Shown here: in pieces, positions 1-12,297 of the stretch
How positions within the stretch are numbered: the first letter of the stretch is position 1
How the letters are laid out: each line of letters opens with the position of its first letter
Origin: Cladobotryum mycophilum
Taxonomy: Eukaryota > Ascomycota > Sordariomycetes > Hypocreales > Hypocreaceae
DNA length: 64,000 nt
Direction: 5' to 3'
NCBI GenBank assembly: GCA_036429605.1
Contig: CM071589.1
Location: 5,580,001 to 5,644,000, forward strand
The notes under the pieces: model-generated
What the model was told of the DNA's origin: nothing
Database searches by the model: none
Seen by the model: the letters and a program-made list of their open reading frames with translations, nothing else
Position numbers and translations under genes: made by a program

Positions 1-422
1 AGGTGAATTGCCTCAAGGAGCTATAGATGATCCGGTCCGTCGTTGCGGTACGTACACTTGCCTTTTGCATGATGAGCAGAGGGCCAAGAGGCCAATCCCA
101 CGTCCCGTAAATTATTAACCTGCTAAAGTTATTAATTGTTGATAGCTTCGACGACAGCGACGAACGACAGCAACAACGGATGCCTCCCTTTGATTGACAA
201 AGCTCTTTGAAGCTTCAAAATTGGCTTATTCATCTGCTCTATAGATACTCCACCTTCTTTGTCATCACAGACAGTCGTCCCAAAGATAAAACCCTAGCTT
301 TCGGTCCTCTGCTGGCCATGGCAGCGTCGCTCTCCAATAGACGCTGCAGCCTTGTTCTCGCTACAGCTTAATTACGGTGCGCAAGGAACAGGACATCTGT
401 GGGTCTCACAAGAACTTGCAGC
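1..422. other. Upstream region of the UBP16-like gene
   Basis: No coding region is supported here. The stretch is probably the promoter and 5' leader of the downstream deubiquitinase gene. A weak TATA-like stretch lies near 240-246. An ATG at 399 is in frame with the chosen start at 423, but the product beginning at 423 matches the family better. Confidence 0.4.
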
Positions 423-2620
423 ATGAATTCGCGAAACCCGAGGTTCGCCACCTATTATGACGACCAGGTCGCGGCCCACCGAAGAGTTCACCCTCGAGAG
501 ACTGTCCTGGACCAATTTCAAAACTCGAGCGTCGTCATCACGGGCGCTCTTCTTTTACTTACCGTCCTCATCAGGTTCTGCAGCCCTGACGGGTCGTTTG
601 AGGGCGCCGTTTCGGCTGTCGGGGCCTTTCTATGGGGGATTGTCGTTTTCGTTATACCAGCGCCACTACTCTTCGCCGTCGACAACTGGGTCAATTCATC
701 ATCCCCCCACGACCAATGCGCGATACGCCACGAAGCAGCCATGCCGCCAAAAGCGAAGCCTTGCGCAGGGTGATGGGCTTGGATCGCCCCGGCGGCATGA
801 TGTCCTCGGTCTTTCGTGCGAGAACACGAGCCTTATCAGTGACTGGCAGTGTGTTGGGACTGAAACTCGACTACGAGCAGCCACCCGGGCTGGGCAACCG
901 AGACAATTCGTGCTACCAGAATAGCATCCTACAGGGTTTGGCCTCGCTTCATTCGATGCCAGAGTACCTTGCGACGTGCATCCGAGGCATCGACTTGAAC
1001 GGAGAAGCCGACAAGAACGTCGCGCAAACGTTGCGGGCACTGATTTCGGATCTCAACAATGTGTCGAACAGCGGAAGGACGCTTTGGACCCCGAGCCTGC
1101 TCAAGTCGATGAGCACATGGACGCAACAAGATGCACAGGAATATTATTCAAAGATACTGGACGACATTGACAAAGGCGCGGCCCTCGCAGCCAAGGCAAT
1201 AGCTGCGGAGCAGATAACGGGCCTAGAAGGAAACATTCACATCAAAGATAAAGACGAGAGCTCAGCCAGCGAACATAGCGACGATAGCGGCTATCAAAGT
1301 TTGCCTTCTAGCTCGAGGCTATCTGAGGCAAGCAGTGTGCGAAATCCTCTAGAGGGCCTGCTTGCACAGCGAGTCGCATGCGTTCAATGCGGCCATTCCG
1401 ATGGATTGTCCATGATTCCGTTCAACTGCCTGACTTTGAGTCTCGGGTTGGATAAGCACCACCACGACCTCTACGAGCGGTTGGACTCTTACAGCAAAGT
1501 TGAAACAATAGAGGGTGTCGAATGCCCCAAATGCACACTGCTTAAAGCTCAGAGGCTTTTGGGCAAGCTCGTAGAACGTCTGCAGACAGGAGATTCGACA
1601 CACGAGAAGCTCGGGGAACCCCTGCGAAGACTGGAGGCCGTTAATACTGCGCTGGAGGAGGATCAGTTTGACGAAACCACAATAAAGGACACGTGCAAAA
1701 TTTCTTCGAGAGTGAGCACCACCAAGACCAAGCAAATGGTGATTGCTCGGCCGCCACAGAGCCTCGTCGTTCATGTCAACAGATCGGTCTTTGATCCCTC
1801 GACATTCAATATGATCAAAAACTCGGCCCCTGTCAACTTTCCCATGGTACTCGATCTCGGCCCCTGGTGTCTGGGGAGTGCCGAACGAAAATCGACTACC
1901 GAAAAGGAATCAAGTGGTGGTAACGAAGACAGTGAAGAACAGTGGGAGCTAGATCCGATGGCATCCATGATTGCAGGCGACATGGGGCCTTCCAGATTAA
2001 CGGGACCAATTTACGAGCTCAAGGCCGCCGTGACACACTATGGGCGACACGAAAATGGCCACTACATATGCTATCGAAGATACCCTCCATCTAGCTCGGC
2101 AAGCTCCGAGGTTGCGGATGAAAAGGATGGCCTCTCTACCGACAAGGTGGCTGATGGTGGCGTTGATGATGATGAGCGCAGGGATGCGAGTACAGAAAAG
2201 CGCATCAACGATAGAGAAATGGACTGGTGGAGGCTCAGTGATCACAATGTTTCCAAGGTTGACGAGGAGCTGGTGATGAGCCTGTCGCCCGGCGTTTTCA
2301 TGCTCTTCTATGAATGCGTGGATCCAAGCATGATTCTTCAATCCGACGTGGGGGATGAGATGGAGGACGCGCCCGAGACTGCCAGGGCAGAGTCTGCAGA
2401 GTCAGTAGAGGACCAGTCAGAGCCGCTAGTGGGTCAGGTCTTATCTGAAGTTGATGCAGAGCCAGCGGCTGAAAACACGAGTGCAGCGCTAGCGACTGAT
2501 GCAACGCATGCGGAATTAGAGAAGCCAGGCGTCGGCGATGGGGGGCAAGGCAATGGCATCTCAAAGTCCGTTTCTACATCTACAGATGGTCTGCCGATGG
2601 AACCGGTTTTGGCTAGTTAG
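423..2620 (+). CDS. ubp16: Ubiquitin carboxyl-terminal hydrolase, UBP16-like, membrane anchored (frameshift at 703-708)
   Basis: A USP-family cysteine protease (peptidase C19) that removes ubiquitin. The Cys box reads GLGNRDNSCYQNS, with the nucleophile at about residue 164, and the His box reads HENGHYICYRR at about residue 547. A CxxC pair (VACVQCGH) and a second one (ECPKC) in between look like the USP zinc finger. Two hydrophobic stretches at about residues 30-75 suggest a membrane anchor; yeast Ubp16 is held in the mitochondrial outer membrane. The N-terminal 93 codons lie in one frame and the catalytic part in another. They meet at a run of six C at 703-708, where one missing base explains the shift, and no GT-AG intron of the right length fits. 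Corrected length is about 732 residues. The C-terminal 100 residues are acidic and low complexity. The family call is firm; the cause of the shift is inferred. Confidence 0.88.
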
Positions 2621-4996
2621 TGGTTAGCGCAAGGGACGGGGTCTGCGAAGTGATGACGGCGGATATAACTACATTTTTTTATCGTGATTGATATGCATAG
2701 CGATGGCGTTGGGGGAGGTTTTGGCATGGGACCGGAGGGTAATCCGGAAACGGGCACTTGATATGATGAGACCGAATTCGGCTGTAATAGAATCATGGTC
2801 AGATTGGGAAGTAGATGTGTCCATATTATTTGACTATATGAATTTGATGGTCAGTCCTAGTGAGATGGATATGCCTCGCAGATGCAGCCTGTTTAGATTG
2901 TAATGGGGGAAGCTGATGCTAAAGGTTGATTTCATGGCCTGGTTGAACTGTTTATCTTTCTCAGGGATGCGTATGAGGCGTGGGGGGAACGTCAGGGACA
3001 GTGACAACACCTGTGTCTTGGGAATGGAGAACTGATGCAAGGACAGAGTGAGTTGGCCGCATGCAAACATGTCTACGGCATTTATTCCGTATCCTGAGCT
3101 AAATGATTTTGTTTGTTGTTACCGGGCAGTGAACCCCTGAACATGAAAATTTCTGTTGGTTTGAGTAATCAACATAGGCTATGCCAGACAACACAGCCAC
3201 GCTGAAGATTTTGAAAGACTGGACATGGACATGGACAAGCTTGATGTCTGAAGCAAAATGCTTGTCAACAACAGATGGCTTCTCTCGCTCTCCCTTTTTT
3301 TCTTTTTTCTCTCTCTTTGGTTTCTTCAAGTCAAGTTTATGGCCATCAGAGGTTTCCATTCTCAGCTGTTAAAACACATTTTCAATAAAAAGAAGGCTTT
3401 CGGAATATCGGCAACGTTTGGGTGTCTCAGGGACACTGCAACGCCAAACGATAGGTGGGTTGCTAAACCAGGGGGGTTCTTCGCTCCTAGTTTTGTATGC
3501 TGCTGCACCCAATCAGTTTCATCATGTCTAGTGTTAGACGTATCTCTCTCGAGCTACGGAAAAAGCTTGGGCGCGTACATGCAGAAGTGAAAGGTAAGGG
3601 GGCTTTGTTTTTTTTTATTATTATTTTTTATTATACTATTTTCCCGTATTTTTCTTTGCTTTTTGTAAAGTGTGGCGGTTGGGGTGTTTCGATTGAGGTG
3701 AATGGCTGTTTTGCTTGGCGATGAGATTGACAGACGGGGTGACGGTGGTGGTAGTGGTAGTGGTGGTGTTGTGCCAGATGGGAGACGATGGTGGCCATGT
3801 CAAAACGAGCGCCCAGAAAAGTGCCTCCTCACTGCTAGAATTGATCAATTCAAATACTCAAGATTGTTTTAGGGAGACTAGATACGACAAATATGACAAT
3901 TAATATTGTATCCCTAATGTACTTGTACCCAAGACCTCATTTCGATCCAACAGGTCTCTCAAGTTCCAGGTCCAGTCCAGTCTTGGCTTTCATACTTGTC
4001 ACTGTTGGTGGTGAGAGTGAGTGAGATTTGTAGAGAGGGTCCAAGTGTAATGGAAACTACGCTGCAACCAACAGCCTGTAGACGTTGGATTGGATCCATT
4101 AGCATAGCCCCAGGCCAGGCCCCTTGATTACAGTCCATCTTTGCCTAGACGATAGAGGCAATACAGTGAGTGCTTTGGGTACCCGCAGACGCTGGGGACG
4201 ATAAGGTACATACATCTTATCCCATTCCAACCTTCGCAGGCGGGTCAGGTCAATACGACTTTGCGGGGAGATTCCCATTCCCAGTCCCCCAACATCATCA
4301 CCATCACCAGCTTTTCTCTTTCTTTCCTCATAATCACATTTTCTCCCTCTTCTTTTTTTCTTTCTTCTTCTTTTCCCCTTCTTCTTATCTCCGTGTCTAT
4401 TCTATTTTCTTCTCTTCTTCTTCTTCTTCTCTTTTTTCCTTGTCTCATCTTCATCTCCGTCTCCCCCATAGCGTCATCGTGCCTTGCATCATATCATCAT
4501 CTCTCCCCCGGGCAAGATCGCGCTGTAACCCTCCAACTGCACTCGCTTATCAAAACCGGATCGCGGCATCTTACTTAACGAAGCCGGTCGATCCCTTGAC
4601 ATTCCTCCTTTAAGATAAATTCGACTGAGTGCTTATACAATCGCCATCTTTAATTCAACCTTTCTCCCTCTCTCCCTCTCTCGAATCTCATCTTTTACAC
4701 TGCATCATTGCACTGGGAAATGGACACTGCGGTGCTGTGCTCTAAAGGGTTATAGCAGAATACGGACTGGAGACGCCCTTGGGACAACATTGGTGCGACG
4801 ACTCAAAGCATTGGCGGTTACACCTTCAATTCCTTCCAACGCAGCTCAATTCCCTTCTCTACCTTCACCTGACGAATATAATCCGACTCTTTTCTTCCTC
4901 TTCGTTTTCCACACGACGACAAAACCAACATCGAGAAGCCGGTAGAATCATCACACTCAGAGTTGAAGGGGACTCGCTATAAAGAAAAAAGTCACA
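2621..4996. other. Intergenic region, 2.4 kb
   Basis: It holds the 3' region of the UBP16-like gene and the promoter and leader of the TPT transporter. Open frames are short and low complexity, and none resembles a known protein. There is a short TGG/GGT repeat at about 3740-3770 and a strong CT-rich tract at about 4300-4460. The 300 bases before 4997 are CT-rich and look like a fungal 5' leader. Confidence 0.5.
4300..4460 (+). repeat. Pyrimidine (CT)-rich tract
   Basis: About 160 bases are nearly all C and T on the plus strand, with repeated TCTTCT and TTTCTTC units. Pyrimidine tracts of this kind are common in promoters and leaders of highly expressed filamentous-fungal genes. This one lies 540 bases before the transporter start. 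Confidence 0.6.
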
Positions 4997-6664
4997 ATGA
5001 CGGCATCAACTCCCCACGGCGCCGCCGTATTGCCCACGACCGAACGGCGACTGTCTTCCGATTCCGCCGCAAAGAACATGTTCCCTGCATGGTCATATGT
5101 CGTGTACGTTTTACAAGAACAAAGCAAACGCCACATGAATATTCCTCCCCCACCTGTTTACTCCTGCAAGCCATCCCGCTGTAACTTTGATAGTTTGCGT
5201 GGGGGGGGCTGAAACGCCCATAATCGTTTTGGAGCTTGAAAGTTTGGAGAGGTGGTGATGAGTTGGGCTGACTGACTGACTGACTGGAGTTTGAATACAG
5301 GAATTGGATCTTCTTTTCGAATATTACAATCATTTTTAATAAATGGCTAATAGACACTGCTGGATTTAGTAAGTTTTTCTTTCTATTTACCTTGCGCAAA
5401 CAATCATGTCTTGATAGTTACTAACAAGTCTGCAGAATACCGTACGTATAAAACTTATAATACTTCAACCTCATAAACATCACAACACCATCCACATCTA
5501 CCTCAACGATGCTAACCCCCACAGCCATCATCCTCACCTGCTGGCACCTCATCTTCGCCACCATCGCAACCCAGCTCCTCGCCCGCACAACCACCCTCCT
5601 CGATTCCCGCGCCTCCCTCCCCCTCAACGGCCGCCTCTACGTCCGCACCATCCTCCCCATCGGTCTCCTCTACTCCGGCTCCCTCATCTGCTCCAACCTC
5701 GTGTACCTCTACCTCTCCGTCGCCTTCATCCAGATGCTCAAGGCCGCCTCTCCCGTCGCCGTGCTGTTTGCCTCCTGGGCGTGGGGTGTATCCGACCCCA
5801 ACCTGTCCAAATTCATCAACATCGTCGTCATCGTCTTCGGAGTGGGCGTGGCCTCCGTCGGAGAGATTCAGTTCTCGTGGATAGGCTTTCTATTCCAGCT
5901 CGGCGGGACCGTCTTTGAGGCCATGCGCCTTGTCATGATACAGGTCATGCTTAGCGGTGAGGGCCTCAAGATGGATCCCTTGGTCGGGTTGTACTACTAC
6001 GCGCCCGTCTGCGCGCTCATGAACTTTCTCATAGCTTGTGTCAGTGAGGTTCCCTCGTTTAAATATGAAGACCTGGTGAACACGGGGTTTGGCATGTTGT
6101 TTCTCAACGCACTGGTGGCTTTTATGCTCAATGTTGCCAGCGTTTTCTTGGTACGCTCCCCACCCTTTTCTCTTTCTCTCTCTTTCCCTTTCTTTCCCTC
6201 TTTTTCTCTCTCTTTTTCTCTTTTCTCTCTCTTTTACTCTCTCCTTTACACTTCAAGGGCTAACATCCTTCCAGATCGGCAAAACCTCCGGCCTCGTCAT
6301 GACCCTCACCGGCATCTTCAAATCCATCCTCCTCGTCATCGCCTCCCTCTTCATATGGAAAACCCACATCACCCTCCTCCAAGCCCTAGGCTACTCCGTC
6401 GCCCTCGCCGGCCTGGTGTACTACTCCCTAGGCTACGACCAGACCGTCGCCCTCTCGCACTCCTTCCTCGCCTGGTCCTCCAAGAAACTCGAATCATCGT
6501 CGTTTCCGGGGGTTAGGATGTCGACCTGGGCGCGGCGGAGTGTACTCGTCAGCCTGCTCGTTCTCCTGGCGCTCGTCGTCGTGATTGAGCTCATGTGGGA
6601 TACCGATGCTAGGGATAAATTTCTCACCCTACCATCATGGTTTACAGAACAAATCGACGATTAA
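4997..6664 (+). CDS. Nucleotide-sugar/triose-phosphate-type transporter (TPT/DUF250 family)
   Basis: A multi-pass membrane transporter of the drug/metabolite superfamily, probably in Golgi or ER membranes; the substrate cannot be read from the sequence. Five exons give 398 residues: 4997-5103, 5301-5368, 5436-5441, 5525-6150 and 6275-6664. Together they restore the family's N-terminal motif (FFSNITIIFNKW, then KYPIILTCWHLIFATI) and the typical core YLYLSVAFIQMLKA, DPLVGLYYYAPVCA and the terminal IGKTSGLVMTLTGIFKS. About ten membrane segments are visible. Exon 3 is only 6 nt, flanked by a good acceptor (TGCAG) and donor (GTACGT), and it is needed to keep the conserved KYP motif. Intron 1 contains four tandem GACT units and intron 4 is CT-rich. 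The total length is divisible by three with all junctions, which supports the model. Confidence 0.88.
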
Positions 6665-7015
6665 GAAGATAAATGATGAAAGAAAGAAAAAACTTGTTAT
6701 ATAAAAATAATAAAATCTGCATGTAGAGTTGATGATAATTCCATTCATAACAAATCCATTCACAACAATTTTTTTCTTTTCATTCGTAGCCGTGCATGCT
6801 CTTGATTAAATCGTACTAAAAAAACCAAAGGGGACGTTTGCTTCCCTGCCTTCCCCCTCCCCCTTGGTTGGGTAAATACATCTCATAATACACAAGTCGA
6901 CTACGGGTATCAAGTCGTAGGGGAAAATATCACCCCCCCCTTCCCCCTTTTGTCAAAGAAATAAGGGAAATAAGAGCGAATAAATACTCATACACTAACC
7001 AATCCACCCCCTTCT
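6665..7015. other. 3' intergenic region between convergent genes
   Basis: This 351-base gap lies between the ends of the transporter and of SHG1. It is AT-rich with A and T runs and one run of C around 6930. It presumably holds the two 3' untranslated regions. No gene is seen. Confidence 0.5.
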
Positions 7016-9437
7016 TCAACGGCTACGGCTCCTCCTCCGAGGTCGACTGCCCTCCCGCCTCTCCCGACGGGGCGACAAGCTTCGGTCTCGTCTATTTCTC
7101 CTCTCTCGCTCGCGGTCACGATCTCGGTCCCTATCCCGATCCTTGTCCCGGCTGCGCTCTCTATCACGATTGCGATCTCTATCTCGCTCCCTATCCCTCT
7201 CCCTATCGCGATCCCGTTCCGGGCCCCTATCTCGACGCTCCCGATCCCTATCACGATCCCTCTCGCGGTCGCGATATCGCGCCCGATCCCGACTATTGCT
7301 CCGAGACCGGGACCTATGTCTCTCCTCACGACCCCCGGGCGCATACCTGTCGATACCATGCCCCTCGCCCCTCGGTGGTCGCGTAGCAGGAGTCTTGTCG
7401 CCGCTGCTCTTCTTGTCGTCCACGCCTGGTATCGGCAGCCCCTTTTCCCTAGCATCTTTTTGGGCTGCGAGATACGCTTTGGCTTCCTTTTCTCGCTTCC
7501 TTACTTCCTCGAGCTTCCACTCCTCCAAGTCGTCCTTGGCGGAGGAGGAGGGTCGCTTGGCGGAAGAACCGGGACGAGATCTGGAGCGACTTCGTCGATC
7601 ACGGGGTCTATCTTGAGGACGGTCTTGAGGGCGATCTTTTTCGCGCTCCTTCTCATCTCTCTCCTTATTATCTCTTTCCTTGTCCCTATTACGAGACCGC
7701 TCACGACTCCGTCGCCGTGGTACTTCTGACCTAGGATCATAATGATCCGGCATAACCCGACGACTGTCCCGCGATCTGCTGCGCTCTCTCCTCGCGCGAG
7801 AGCGACTCCTCTCACGTCTATCGACTCGCAAGCGAGGGCGACTAGGGCTTCTATCCCGTCGCTCAACCCGCAAGCGAGAACGAGAAGCGGAGCGCTCCCT
7901 CTTCTCTCGACTACGTTCTCGTTTATCGGTCTTGACCCTAGAGCGACTCCTTTCCCTCCTAGGGGATCTAGGACGAGATCGGCTGCGCTCTCGGCGCCTT
8001 GACCGACTTCTCTCGGGGCGCTCGGGTCTATGTCGCGAGCGGCTGTGTTCCCGTCGCTCCTCTCGTCGATGCCGAGAACGAGATCTTTCACGTCTAAGCC
8101 TAGACCGACTCCTGTCACGCCTCTCCCTGGATCGGCTTCGGTCGCGCCTTGGGGAGTGGGATCGACGGTCACGGCGGCGTCGATCTTCCGCCTCCCGATC
8201 ACGACTTCGCTCTCTCGGTTTTTCCCGGTCTCGGTCTTGAGCTCTCGACGGGCTTCTAGACCGACGTTCGCTTCTCAATCCGGACTTGGGGTCAAGAGAG
8301 GCCTTTGAATCTCTCCTATCGCTTGGCTTCCTCGAATCTGTATTTTTAGAAGAATCCCTTCGAATAGGGTTAATTGCAGAAGCGGGTCCAATCTTTCGCG
8401 GGGGTGGCGCCAAAGTAGCATCAATCTCTACCTCTGGTTTGGCCCGCGTCGATTTGCTGCTTTCGCGCAAAAGATCAGCCAGAGCCTCCCGTTCCAGACG
8501 TTCATGATCTTCTTTAGAAAGTCTCTCCTTGATCTGTTCTGAAAGCACTTCCTTTTGCTTCTGGCGGCCTTCGTCGCGATCTCTATCTCTGTCCCTATTG
8601 CGGTCACGATCTCCACCGCGATCCCCACCACGGTCACGATCCCTTCGGTCTCGATCCTTGTGCCTCTGCTCCCGCTCCAAGTCCCTTTGCTTCTCCCTCT
8701 CCTCTCTCTCCTTCTCACGTTTTCGTCGCCGCTCATCCCGCTCTTCCTGGCGCTTAAGTTCCGCCTTTTCCCGTTCTTTATCTTCCCGACGGCGTTCCTC
8801 CCTAGCAATTCGCTTCTTCTCCTCTTGGATCTCAGCTTCTTTTTGCCGCAGCTCCTCCTTGACTCGTTCGCGTTCCGCCTGTCTTGCCGCCGTATCTGCC
8901 GTATACTCCTCATCCGTCTTGGATCCACGCTTGTGCTCCTCGTCGGCAGCCTCCTCGCCAATGTCTGCCTTTCGAATGGCGCGGATGCTCTCCTCAATTG
9001 CACCGACGTCAATCAGCTGGCTAATCACGGCTTCCGCCTTTTGATACACGCCGGATCTCTCCAAGGCGCCATCGATCAATGCAGCAGCCTTTCGCCGATC
9101 CAGAGTGAGGAGCTGCTGTGGGTTCCGCTCCACCTCCTGCTCGGCGACCTCTAGAATCGCCTTTGTGATTTGTTCTTCATAGTCCTGGTGTAAACTTAAT
9201 TAGACATGGCTTGATACGAGTGACAAGAGAGCTCAACCATACGCTGGCTTCAAACTTCTCCCAAACCTGCTTCCTTATCGAGTCGTACGCGCCCTCCTTC
9301 TTGAAACTATGCGCCAAGGAGTCGATCGCTGCTCGAGTCGCAGATGGCAGTGGTAGCTCAGAGGCCTTGAACTTTCGAGGGGCCGGGCTATCGGCCGTTT
9401 CGTTCGTGGGATTCGACTGCTCTGTAGACGTCGCCAT
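7016..9437 (-). CDS. shg1: COMPASS (Set1) complex component SHG1, with long charged RS/RD/RE tail
   Basis: A homologue of the Shg1 subunit of the Set1/COMPASS histone H3 lysine-4 methyltransferase complex (BOD1/SHG1 domain). Two exons, 9437-9243 and 9184-7016, are joined over a 58-nt intron at phase 0 and give about 787 residues. The BOD1/SHG1 domain spans about residues 28-130; it includes FKKEGAYDSIRKQVWEKFE before the splice, and EEQITKAILEVAEQEVER after it. Residues from about 150 onward are an extreme low-complexity region: a coiled-coil-like Glu/Lys/Arg stretch, then hundreds of residues of RSRS, RDRD and RERE. Yeast Shg1 is far shorter, so most of this protein is disordered tail. The long open frames on the opposite strand are mirror images of this tail. 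It converges with the transporter gene. Confidence 0.85.
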
Positions 9438-10119
9438 CGTGCCGCACTTGGTCTATTCCTGTTCGAGTCGCCGATGCGTTTCGTGGATGCGCGTCTCCAA
9501 GAGTCAGACGTCGCTTATCAGTTCAGCTCATCTCGCTAAGCTCTAATTATTAAAGGAATTGTCGCAATCACTTTTGGAGTAGATCTAGATCGTCATATGC
9601 TCTATTTTCCGCGAGTGTTGATTGGAGGGAGGTTGATGCGCAAGCTGCAATGACCAAGCTTGATTGTCAAACGCCAATTCACGTGACCTCATATTGACAC
9701 CCCTTCTTGGCGATCTTGTCAGGAGTTGAACTTGTGGATGATCCATAACAACTCCATATGCTTGTACTACCTAGTAATTTTAAGTAAAGAGAATTATTGT
9801 TCATCCACCAAATATCAATTGACCTTTTTCATTCTCAAACTATCGTAAAGTGGAACTGTTTTCGTTCCTCATCAAACGTTCATTCATATACAGCATAGCT
9901 TGAACCTGATAATATGTTCAGGGAGCAGCAACATGACGCTCCTTCATGTCCACGTCACACCATCAATAGACGTCAACTGTATCCATATACTGTAGAAATT
10001 TGGATATCATGTCGTCTTGTCGTCAATATCATAGAAGGGGAGAGCTCTGAACCCGCAACGCCATGCCCAAGAAACACGCCTCTCTTCACCTGGCATACAC
10101 TGTGCCTTTTTTTATTTGT
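9438..10119. other. Intergenic region, SHG1 promoter and UGO1 3' region
   Basis: This 682-base stretch is AT-rich in its middle part and has no supportable coding region. It should contain the SHG1 promoter and leader, reading leftwards, and the 3' end of the UGO1 transcript. Confidence 0.45.
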
Positions 10120-11736
10120 TTAAAATTCGCCCTCTCCACCGTGTCCCACCATGTGTGCCATCCACACACCCACCAAGCCCCACCAGCCAATTCTCCACCC
10201 TCTCCACAGACCATCGAGGCCTTGACCCTTTTTATAAGTTGGCTGAAGAGACTTGCTCTTAGCTTTGCCTTTCTTGGTCGTTATAGGTTTGGGGGGATCT
10301 CTCGTGTGCCTTCCTCAGTGATAATATGATACATGGTACCAAACAGACCATAGTAACGTCCTGGGGGGACAATAGTCTCTAATGTTTGTTCCTCTCCCTC
10401 TAGAGCTTGAAGATATTCTGGCTGAGACAACACAGTCATCTGACCACGACGCAGAACAGTCTCTAGAGGAAGTTTGATCAACATGCCAGCGGAGGAGGCG
10501 CAAAACTTGGCAATTGAGAATGTCGTTGGTGCAGTCTCGCTTGTGATCTGGAAGTTGGTCTTGAGGGCTAGAGGAGTTGAGAGGGTGAAGAGGGGGTTGA
10601 TGACGGAATGGAGAATAGTTGGCCCAACGACGGTGGGAGGGCAATAGTATGATGGAAGTGCTCGAAGGTTTGCAATCGTCCTTCGCTGCCCCTTGGTAAT
10701 AGGGGTCAGAATCAACCTAGAGCAGTCAGCTTTCTTATCCAATGCTTAAAATAGGACGCCTCATTCATACCTTGTACGCACAAGGTCCAGGGGAGCAAGA
10801 GCTAGCCCTGTTGTGATGGCCGCAGCGGCAGCCACGAAAAGAGAGGCCCAGGGGTATGGTGACGCAATATCAACCAGGCGATCAATATCCTTGACTCCCA
10901 AATCCGGTACGTTGAAGATGGCGCTGAGGAAACTTCTCGACCAGTTCTCGAGCAATGACTGAAGAACGGTATATAAAAAGGTTGCATTGGCGCCCTTCCA
11001 AACGCCCCACGCACCATCCTTTTGCCAGAGCTGTCCAATCACATCCATAATGGCATCGGGGCGACGCAAATTGAGGAAGTGCTCTGGAATGATTGCTTTT
11101 TTCACGAGGTCGGGCGACCGTGCCGGGGACTCCTCTGCACGGCGGCTGCTAACGCTCATGGTGGAAAATGGAGTCTGGTCACCCGGCACATTGGAGGTGA
11201 AGTATGCCGGCTCCTCTCCCTCAGAATCGGAATCATGGGGCTGCACGCATCCTTGTCAGCACATGGGGCCATGTTTTCCGCATCATTACAATATGTTGGC
11301 CAGTTCTTACATCATGTGAGAAGCCCCTTCTACCGGCGGCGGAAGTCTGCTTTGGCGTGGGCTCCGGCTCCACAGGCGGTGGTGTCGATTGTGTAGCGTT
11401 CTCATCCTGATCCCGAGTTTGTAGGATCATCTTGGCCACCTCGAAAGGCTGACCAATGAGGACCGACATGTATTTCCATATCAGCTCGTCGACGAGTTCC
11501 TTGACGCTCTCGACCATTGACGGCGACAAATCGCCCGTGTATTCCTTGACGTCGAGGTCGTTGAGCATTTCCCTCGCCTTGGAGCCATACTTTGCTGCAC
11601 TCACTGCATCTCGGCCGCTGCTACCGGAAAACGGATTGGAACTGGGGATGGAAACGGAGTCTGTCTGCTCTTCAATGGTGGGCGGCCTGTGATACGGCCT
11701 TAGAGGGTTGAACTCGTCCTGCTGGTACGAAGCCAT
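10120..11736 (-). CDS. ugo1: Mitochondrial fusion and transport protein UGO1 (carrier-like outer-membrane protein; frameshift at 10291-10296)
   Basis: UGO1 is a modified mitochondrial-carrier protein of the outer membrane that links the fusion GTPases Fzo1 and Mgm1. Three exons, 11736-11311, 11240-10771 and 10716-10120, are separated by introns of 70 and 54 nt. Visible carrier-like pieces are IGQPFEVAKMILQ near residue 90, LALAPLDLVRTR at the exon 2 end, and KLPLETVLRRGQ in exon 3. The frame in exon 3 stops early just after REIPPNL. Shifting at the run of six G (10291-10296) restores a Lys-rich linker and the family's Trp-rich end (GLDGLWRGW ... GGEGEF). One missing base is the likely cause. 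The corrected product is about 497 residues. The second Met of the long first frame (11736) is chosen because MASYQQDEFNPLRPY begins like the family. It is divergent from YAH1 and shares its upstream region. Confidence 0.85.
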
Positions 11737-12297
11737 ATTGGATGATGGGGAATCAGAAACAAACAAACATGCGACATGCAGCCTCTAGCATGTGAAAACG
11801 AGAAGTCAGCGGTGTTTTTTTTCTCAATCTCCCCCTCCAGTTTGGGCGCAAAGGTTAAGTGGGCAGCGAAATCATTGCACCGTCGCCCGAGGCTGGGCTT
11901 TTGCTAAACGGTGCGCCTCCCCGGTAAATGAATTATGCCGCGCGATAAGGCCTCAAACCAAGCACCGTAACCGTTATCGAACACACTGCCCGCCGATTTT
12001 CCCACACGACCAATCCAATGGAGTCCAAGCCTTTTTCTCCAGCAGGTCGTACTTCGGAGTTGCGAGCCCTTGGAGCGAATCGCCGTTGGTTTATATAATA
12101 CAGCTTGGTCCGAACGTCTTCTTCTGTTGGTTTATTGGCTATAATAATTTCTGCAGTGCTTCTATATGACGTTTGCGACCACTTAACCAAACGACCCATT
12201 TGGTTACGCGACAGCTTTTATTTTTTTGCTTCGTCCCCCCCACCATCACCACCACCACCACCACCAACCAACCAAGTACCTCATACCATTGAGCCAC
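11737..12297. promoter_or_regulatory. Shared upstream region of UGO1 and YAH1
   Basis: A 561-base head-to-head gap lies between two genes for mitochondrial proteins. A (CAC)n-like run follows a C-run at about 12234-12270, just before the YAH1 start. No gene is supported inside. Co-regulation is inference from the arrangement. Confidence 0.5.

Noticed and set aside
678..768. Possible intron explaining the UBP16 frame change
   Set aside because: The GT/AG pairs tested in this range give lengths that do not restore the frame; a lost C in the six-C run does.
7143..9154. Long plus-strand frames opposite SHG1, rich in Arg/Ser/Leu
   Set aside because: They are the complement of the RS/RD repeats. 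They lack starts in context and recognisable domains, and SHG1 explains the coding strand.
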